This document shows positions 5,729-9,964 of a stretch of 9,964 nt of DNA, in pieces. Every line of letters begins with the position of its first letter. Position 1 is the stretch's first letter. The translations under genes and the position numbers were made by a program. The DNA comes from an uncultured Pyrinomonas sp. (GTDB taxonomy: Bacteria > Acidobacteriota > Blastocatellia > Pyrinomonadales > Pyrinomonadaceae). The notes below the pieces were generated by a model, which did no database searches, was not told where the DNA came from, and saw nothing but the letters and a program-made list of their open reading frames with translations. The stretch is taken from contig CAKZOF010000214.1 in assembly GCA_937135995.1 (NCBI GenBank), forward strand, positions 1 through 9,964, in the 5' to 3' direction.

Positions 5729-6226
5729 TCAGACGTGGGGCAGACGCTCGTCGGAGATCAGCCGGAAAGTGGCGAAGGCCCGGCCTTGATAGTGGGAAGC
5801 GCGGACCAAAGCATCGGTCAGCACCGCGAGTAATGGAAGGAGTTCTCCAGATGGCGTGGCAATGAGCTTCATCAAGTCCGCGTCGCGCTCGAAGAGGGCG
5901 AAGCCGCGTCTTCTCGTCTCCTCCACTTCGGCGAGATATTCGAGAACGTGATCGGGCGTCGGCAAAGACTCAGGCAGCGTCCACTCAAACGGATCATCCC
6001 AGAGATTGGCCGTGATCCCGCCGAAAGTTTGCTCGATGACAGCCGCGCTCCGCAGAACGTGTTCGCCGCACGAAAGGGCCGGAAACCAGCGCGCTTGGCG
6101 CGGCTGCCAGTAGAGCTGATCAGGTGGTATGCGCTGAACGAGCGCACAAGAATTGTCATGGAGGCGAGCGAACTGCCGCTCCAGAGTTCGGATCACTGTT
6201 CGCTCGCCCGACATCTTTTCGCTCAT
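5729..6226 (-). CDS. DinB-superfamily four-helix protein
   Basis: 165 residues, matching the usual 150-175 for DinB/DUF664-type proteins, which fold as a four-helix bundle and often bind a divalent metal through three His. Visible features: N-terminal helix ERTVIRTLERQFARL, the PPDQLYWQPRQARWFPALSCGEHVLRS segment spread over about 34-60 (the typical 'WRP..G.WS..E...H' region) with His56, and a last helix with His145 in ASHYQGR near the end. A third His at the usual HxxxH spacing is not obvious, so the metal site may be altered. Cytoplasmic; members include thiol transferases and DNA-damage-induced proteins, but most are uncharacterised. ATG 6226 follows AGAGG at tight spacing; Met5 (6214) is an alternative start. 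Confidence 0.82.
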   Translation of the reverse strand: MSEKMSGERTVIRTLERQFARLHDNSCALVQRIPPDQLYWQPRQARWFPALSCGEHVLRSAAVIEQTFGGITANLWDDPFEWTLPESLPTPDHVLEYLAEVEETRRRGFALFERDADLMKLIATPSGELLPLLAVLTDALVRASHYQGRAFATFRLISDERLPHV

Positions 6227-6261
6227 GACCTCTCGTTGCGCTTAGGGACAGGCCCGTGCGA

Positions 6262-6297
6262 GCGCGCTCAAGAGAGTTCACCGCGAACTCAGCGCGC
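6262..6297. repeat. Imperfect intergenic hairpin
   Basis: GCGCGCT (6262-6268) pairs with AGCGCGC (6291-6297), enclosing AGTTC (6275-6279) and GAACT (6285-6289), with an asymmetric internal loop of six bases against one. It lies between the lipoprotein stop (6370) and the DinB-like start (6226). No T run follows, so a terminator role is only a possibility. Confidence 0.35.
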
Positions 6298-6369
6298 CTG
6301 CGTCTTGCCGACGAGGCTCAAACTGCCGGAGCGTTACAACAGAGCAATCGCTGTGCCACGCCGTAGACT

Positions 6370-6717
6370 TCACCCGGCGCGCCGATCCCGTTCTTCGAGC
6401 ACGGTTCCGAAGTTACGACCGGCAAAGCTGAAGCCGTTGTAGACGCGCCCCTTGGCGCCGACGCGCGCGCCTTTGCTCGGCACGCCCCGTTGCGTGTAGA
6501 CCCACATGCGGCCCGTTCCATCGTCGATTTCGTAGACGCCCCTGCCAAGCGCGCCGAAACTGTTGGTGACAGTGCCGGCGATCACCACCTCTTTGTTCTG
6601 ATAACGCCCGGGATCGGCGTTGATCTTGGCGATGGTCGTGCGACTCGGGCAGGCGGTCAAAAAGATCGCCGCGGCGAGGATGCCGCCGAGCGCGGCCAGT
6701 TTCCAACTCTTTGTCAT
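6370..6717 (-). CDS. Small OB-fold-like lipoprotein
   Basis: 115 residues, ATG 6717 behind AGGAG with good spacing. Residues 1-23 are a lipoprotein signal: Lys3/Lys6, a hydrophobic run, then LTAC with Cys23 as the lipidated residue. The mature part has the pattern INADPGRYQNKEVVIAG-TVTNSF, then YEIDDGTGRMWVYT and GARVGAKGRVYNGF, the alternating strands of a small OB-fold (similar to tRNA_anti-like/YgiW-type domains). It should sit in the envelope, probably the periplasmic side of a membrane. No catalytic residues seen, and it is not known what it binds. It follows the aldehyde dehydrogenase by 167 bases on the same strand; cotranscription is possible but not shown. Confidence 0.87.
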   Translation of the reverse strand: MTKSWKLAALGGILAAAIFLTACPSRTTIAKINADPGRYQNKEVVIAGTVTNSFGALGRGVYEIDDGTGRMWVYTQRGVPSKGARVGAKGRVYNGFSFAGRNFGTVLEERDRRAG

Positions 6718-6884
6718 CGATCTTCTCCTCCGGTGCGATTGGTTTGGGGAGAGATGCGATTTTCCGCGCCTATGATGAAGCGGCGCGCGGTTTCGTTGCC
6801 GCCGCCGTCGGCTTTTGTGTCAACTCATTCGGTCTACCTGAAAGTCTCGCTCTGATGGAGGGCGCACACCACCCGCCGCCGCGG

Positions 6885-8396
6885 TCAACGGTTGTACCAG
6901 CCCATCGGTCGACCTGAAAGGTCGATCCACACGCTCTTGACCTGCGTGTAGAGTTCGATGGCATGTTTGCCCATCTCGCGCCCGTAGCCGGACTGTTTGT
7001 ATCCGCCGAACGGCGACGCGGCGTTGAAGATGTTGTAGGTGTTGATCCAGATGACGCCAGCGCGTATTTCGCGCGCGAGCCGGTGGGCGCGCGTCACGTC
7101 GCGCGTCCAGATGCCCGCCGAAAGACCATAAATGGTCTGATTAGCCTGTTGGATCAGCTCATCCTCGTCTTTGAAGGTGATGACGGCGGCGACCGGACCG
7201 AAGATCTCTTCTTGGGCGACGCGCATTTCGTTTTTGACATCGGTGAAAATGGTCGGGCGGAAGAAGTACCCGTGCGCGAGCGGCCCGCTGAGCGCCGGCG
7301 GTTCGCCGCCTGTGACCAGCGTCGCCCCCTCTTGGCGCGCGACCGCGACGTAATACTTCACCTTGTTTAACTGCTCTTCCGATACCTGCGGCCCCATCTG
7401 CGTCTGTTTGTCCAAGGGATCGCCGATGCGTATCTGCTCGGCGCGCTCGCGGAAGCGCGCCAAGAATTCATCCTTGATCCGCTCGTCGAGGAAGATGCGC
7501 GATCCGGCAGTGCAGACTTGACCTTGATTGAAGAAGATGCCCATCAGCGCGCCGTTGACGGCCTGCTCCATGTCGGCATCGGCGAAGATGATGTTGGGCG
7601 CCTTGCCGCCGAGTTCGAGCGAGACTTTGGTTAGGTTCTCAGCCGCGGCGCGCGCGATCTTTTTGCCCACTTCGGTCGAGCCGGTGAAGGCGATCTTGTC
7701 CACGCCCGGATGCGAGGCGAGTGCGGCACCGGCCCGTTCACCGAAACCGGGGACAATGTTGACCACGCCTTCGGGGAAACCTGCCTCTTGAATGAGCTTG
7801 CCCAATTCGAGCGCGGTGACGGGCGTCTGCTCCGCTGGTTTAAGCACCACCGTGTTTCCGGCGGCCAGTGCTGGCGCAAGCTTCCACGCAGCCATTACGA
7901 GCGGGTAGTTCCACGGGATGATCGCGCCGCAGACGCCCAAAGGCTCGCGCAAGGTGTAGTTGAACATGCGCCCCGGCACGGGGATCGTCTCGCCTTCGAT
8001 CTTGGTCGCCATGCCAGCGAAATACTCAAAGTGTTCGATCACCTCCGGCAGGTCGACGTAGAGCGCTTCGCGGATGGGTTTGCCGTTGTCCATCGTCTCC
8101 AGTTCGGCCAACTCTTTGGCCCGTGATTCGACCAACTGGGCCAGTTTGTAGAGCAGCCGCCCGCGGTCGCGCGCGCTCACCTTGGACCACTTGCCCTCGA
8201 AGGCGCGTCGCGCGGCCTGCACCGCCTTGTCTATGTCGGGCGCGTCGGCTTCAGCCACTTCGGCGAGGGTCTCGCCGGTCGCCGGATTGACCGAAGCGAA
8301 CGTCCTGCCCGATTCGGCCTCCACCCATTGCCCGCCGATGAACAATTGGTAACGACGCGTCGTGTTGGACGCAGAAGGTTGTTGCGCTGACATCAT
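6885..8396 (-). CDS. NAD(P)-dependent aldehyde dehydrogenase (ALDH superfamily, ALDH1/2-betaine aldehyde type)
   Basis: Oxidises an aldehyde to the acid with NAD(P)+ in the cytoplasm. 503 residues, the usual size. Counting from this start: Asn163 (PWNYP), GSTEVG at 239-244 in the Rossmann loop, Glu261 (LELGGK, general base), Cys295 (GQVC, nucleophile) and Glu397 (EEIFGP, nicotinamide ribose contact), so all catalytic residues are present. Substrate is not resolved; the sequence fits broad ALDH1/2, betaine or phenylacetaldehyde types. Start: ATG ATG at 8396/8393 follow GGGGGAAG. The frame remains open to ATG 8447, but that codon lies inside the predicted promoter, so it is rejected. 8393 has slightly better spacing. 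Divergent from the cyclase gene, 228 bases apart. Confidence 0.95.
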   Translation of the reverse strand: MMSAQQPSASNTTRRYQLFIGGQWVEAESGRTFASVNPATGETLAEVAEADAPDIDKAVQAARRAFEGKWSKVSARDRGRLLYKLAQLVESRAKELAELETMDNGKPIREALYVDLPEVIEHFEYFAGMATKIEGETIPVPGRMFNYTLREPLGVCGAIIPWNYPLVMAAWKLAPALAAGNTVVLKPAEQTPVTALELGKLIQEAGFPEGVVNIVPGFGERAGAALASHPGVDKIAFTGSTEVGKKIARAAAENLTKVSLELGGKAPNIIFADADMEQAVNGALMGIFFNQGQVCTAGSRIFLDERIKDEFLARFRERAEQIRIGDPLDKQTQMGPQVSEEQLNKVKYYVAVARQEGATLVTGGEPPALSGPLAHGYFFRPTIFTDVKNEMRVAQEEIFGPVAAVITFKDEDELIQQANQTIYGLSAGIWTRDVTRAHRLAREIRAGVIWINTYNIFNAASPFGGYKQSGYGREMGKHAIELYTQVKSVWIDLSGRPMGWYNR

Positions 8397-8437
8397 CTTC
8401 CCCCGCGAAACGTTATTCGAATCCTTTTCGTGCTCAT

Positions 8438-8468
8438 AATGTAACACTCAATCGAGGTCCGAGTCCAA
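8438..8468 (-). promoter_or_regulatory. Candidate promoter of the aldehyde dehydrogenase gene
   Basis: On the minus strand TGTTACATT gives an extended -10 (TGn plus TACATT, 8443-8438), the same TGTTACA core as the promoter of the kinase-ppx operon. TTGGAC (8468-8463) lies 19 bases upstream as a weak -35. Transcription would start near 8431, about 35 bases before ATG 8396. Confidence 0.4.
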
Positions 8469-8542
8469 ATCCGCTTCCGCCCAGCGCACGAGCGCCCGCC
8501 TCTTCCAGCGCCCCATGCCCTTTCCATCTTTGACCGCGCGTT

Positions 8543-8571
8543 TTGCGCGCTGCGCCGGTAAGAGCTATGAT
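8543..8571 (+). promoter_or_regulatory. Candidate promoter of the cyclase gene
   Basis: TTGCGC (8543-8548) and TATGAT (8566-8571, 5 of 6 to TATAAT) are exactly 17 bases apart on the plus strand. The leader to ATG 8625 would be about 46 bases. The -35 is only partly matched. Confidence 0.4.
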
Positions 8572-8624
8572 CGAACCGCACGAACCATCAACGAAACGGA
8601 CTCAGTTGAGCTAGAGGGGGCCGT

Positions 8625-9413
8625 ATGAAGCGCATCGCCTTCTTTCTTCTCGCGTTGAACGCAGCTTGCTCATCGCCCGCGACGAAGAGCTTTCCGCAAG
8701 GCCGCGTCGTTGATCTCTCCTACCCATACGACGAACAGACGATCTTCTGGCCCACCGCCGAGCCGTTCAAGCTCGAACGAGTCGCCGATGGCGTGACGGA
8801 CAAAGGCTACTACTACGCGGCTAACAACTTCTGCATGGCCGAGCACGGTGGAACGCACATTGATGCGCCCATACACTTTCATCGCGACGGAAAGACGGTG
8901 GACCGCATCCCGCTCGAACAACTGATGGGCGAGGGCGTCGTGGTCGACGTCGCCGACAAATGCGCGAACGATCCCGACTATCAAATCACCGTCGCCGACA
9001 TCGAGGTCTGGGAGAAACAACACGGTCGACTTCCCAACGGCGCTATCGTCTTTCTGCGGACCGGATACGGCAAACGCTGGCCCGACCGCCGAAGCTACAT
9101 GGGGACGGATGAACGTGGGCCGGAGGCAGTCGCCAAGCTCCACTTCCCCGGGCTCGCCCCGGAAACGGCGCGCTGGCTCGTCGCCAATCGTTCGATCAAG
9201 GCGATCGGCCTTGACACGCCGAGCATCGATTACGGCCAGTCGCAACTTTTCGAAGCACACCGGACGCTCTTCGAACGCAACATTCCGGCCTTCGAGAACC
9301 TCGCCAATCTGGACCAACTGCCAGCGAAAGGGTTCGTCGTCGTCGCGCTGCCGATCAAAATCGCGGGCGGAAGCGGTGGACCGTTGCGCGCCATCGCCAT
9401 CATCCCCGACTGA
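8625..9413 (+). CDS. Cyclase-family metal hydrolase (kynurenine formamidase-like), putative lipoprotein
   Basis: 262 residues, ATG 8625 after AGAGGGGG. The family (PF04199, including KynB formamidase and isatin hydrolase) are Zn/Mn enzymes that hydrolyse amide or lactam bonds. The metal signature HGGTHIDAPIH is complete at 74-84. Further blocks are LRTGYGKRWP (144-153), DERGPEAVAKLHFPGL (162-177), GLDTPSIDYG (195-204), His212 and PAFENLANL (221-229). The first 14 residues are Lys-Arg plus a hydrophobic run to Cys15, followed by a Ser/Pro-rich linker, so export and lipidation are likely. The residue three before Cys is Asn (NAAC), not the usual Leu, which makes lipidation less certain than export. 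Periplasmic location is unusual for formamidase, so the substrate probably differs. The PP-loop gene starts 46 bases after the stop. Confidence 0.93.
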   Translation: MKRIAFFLLALNAACSSPATKSFPQGRVVDLSYPYDEQTIFWPTAEPFKLERVADGVTDKGYYYAANNFCMAEHGGTHIDAPIHFHRDGKTVDRIPLEQLMGEGVVVDVADKCANDPDYQITVADIEVWEKQHGRLPNGAIVFLRTGYGKRWPDRRSYMGTDERGPEAVAKLHFPGLAPETARWLVANRSIKAIGLDTPSIDYGQSQLFEAHRTLFERNIPAFENLANLDQLPAKGFVVVALPIKIAGGSGGPLRAIAIIPD

Positions 9414-9459
9414 CACGGCGCAGCGCTAACACGTACTTCGGGAGCACGCTTGAAACGTC

Positions 9460-9964
9460 ATGACGCTCGACCGGAGCATGAACGTCAACGGCAAAACACC
9501 CGTGCTGCTTTCTTGGAGCGGCGGCAAAGATTGCACGCTCGCGCTCTACGAACTACTGTGCCACACCGATTCGTACGCCGTGGTCGCGCTGCTGGCGACC
9601 ATCACGCGCGACTACGATCGCTTGAGCATGCACGGCGTCCGGCGCTCGCTCATCGAGCGCCAAGCCGCGAGCCTCGAACTGAAACTCGACTGCGCCATGA
9701 TCCCGAAAGAGGCGAGCAACCGCGTGTACGAAGAGGCGATGCGCGAACGTTTGCACGTGTGGCGCGAGCGCGGCGTTCGGACGGTCGCTTTCGGCGACCT
9801 ATTCCTCGAAGACGTGCGTGCCTACCGCGAGCGAATGCTCGCCGCGCTCGACATGCAGGGACTTTTTCCGCTCTGGGCGCGCGACACGCGCCAGTGTGCC
9901 GCGCGCTTTCTCGCCCTCGGCTTTCGCGCCGCGGTCGTCTGCGTGGACGGACGCCGACTGGACC
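9460..9964 (+). CDS. PP-loop ATPase, Dph6-like (diphthine-ammonia ligase family), 3' end cut
   Basis: Adenine nucleotide alpha-hydrolase of the ATP pyrophosphatase superfamily; the archaeal/eukaryal relative Dph6 amidates diphthine, but bacteria lack diphthamide, so the bacterial substrate is unknown. The frame is open from ATG 9460 to the window edge (168 codons), about two thirds to three quarters of the usual 220-240 residues. SGGKD, the PP-loop, is at 20-24 from this start. FGDLFLEDVRAYRER (about 108-122), FPLWARDTRQCA and VVCVDGRRLD near the edge follow the family's order. Starts at 9460 or 9478 are both possible; the latter follows CGGAGC at tight spacing. Probably cotranscribed with the cyclase gene. 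Confidence 0.87.
   Translation, partial: MTLDRSMNVNGKTPVLLSWSGGKDCTLALYELLCHTDSYAVVALLATITRDYDRLSMHGVRRSLIERQAASLELKLDCAMIPKEASNRVYEEAMRERLHVWRERGVRTVAFGDLFLEDVRAYRERMLAALDMQGLFPLWARDTRQCAARFLALGFRAAVVCVDGRRLD

Noticed and set aside
6818..6823. Perfect minus-strand TTGACA upstream of the lipoprotein gene
   Set aside because: No -10-like sequence at 15-19 bases; GC-rich coding-like bases occupy that place.
6903..6930. GTCGACC/GGTCGAT inverted repeat
   Set aside because: It lies inside the C-terminal codons of the aldehyde dehydrogenase and has no T run.
8394..8447. Longer aldehyde dehydrogenase starting at ATG 8447
   Set aside because: No ribosome binding site, the extra 17 residues have no counterpart in the family, and the likely -10 element lies in this stretch.
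8670..9416. Open minus-strand frame of 248 codons
   Set aside because: Antisense shadow of the cyclase gene, caused by high GC codon use.

Overview
The window is GC-rich DNA, dense in GCG/CGC codons, from a bacterium that uses ordinary Shine-Dalgarno sites. Protein style suggests Acidobacteriota, possibly class Blastocatellia: a zinc-ribbon membrane protein with a conserved C-terminal tail, a cyclase carried as a putative lipoprotein, and a small OB-fold lipoprotein. That placement is inference; there is no rRNA or marker gene here. I found no tRNA, rRNA, CRISPR array, insertion sequence or phage gene.

Region 1 (1-4062, minus strand) reads right to left. A [2Fe-2S] thioredoxin-like ferredoxin and a PPP-type metallophosphoesterase lie 16 bases apart behind a good sigma70-like promoter. 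After a 117-base gap with an extended -10 site embedded in a dyad come two tandem thymidylate-kinase-family paralogues and a Ppx/GppA phosphatase with a C-terminal HD domain that runs off the left edge. The last three genes are joined by two ATGA start/stop overlaps, so they are almost certainly one translationally coupled operon. The left-most kinase has Arg in place of the Walker A Lys.

Region 2 (4063-4946, plus strand) is a divergent pair of small genes: an 81-residue all-helical, ferritin-like protein and a 77-residue protein with nine Cys. Their leader contains a textbook intrinsic terminator (7-bp stem plus six T) just before the first ribosome binding site, although no plus-strand gene lies upstream, which suggests attenuation or a short RNA. 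A perfect inverted repeat with 21-bp arms follows the second gene.

Region 3 (5081-8396, minus strand) holds four genes: a double-Cys zinc-ribbon protein with two membrane helices, a DinB-superfamily four-helix protein, a small OB-fold lipoprotein, and an NAD(P)-dependent aldehyde dehydrogenase with all catalytic residues intact. Three phased TGTTCAC copies lie upstream of the zinc-ribbon gene.

Region 4 (8625-end, plus strand) is divergent from the aldehyde dehydrogenase. It has a cyclase/kynurenine-formamidase-like metal hydrolase with an N-terminal export signal, then a PP-loop ATPase of the Dph6-like family that is cut by the right edge.

Most genes are ordinary accessory or housekeeping functions. 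The parts worth a second look are the kinase pair coupled to the phosphatase, the small helical/Cys-rich pair with its leader terminator, and the long palindrome.
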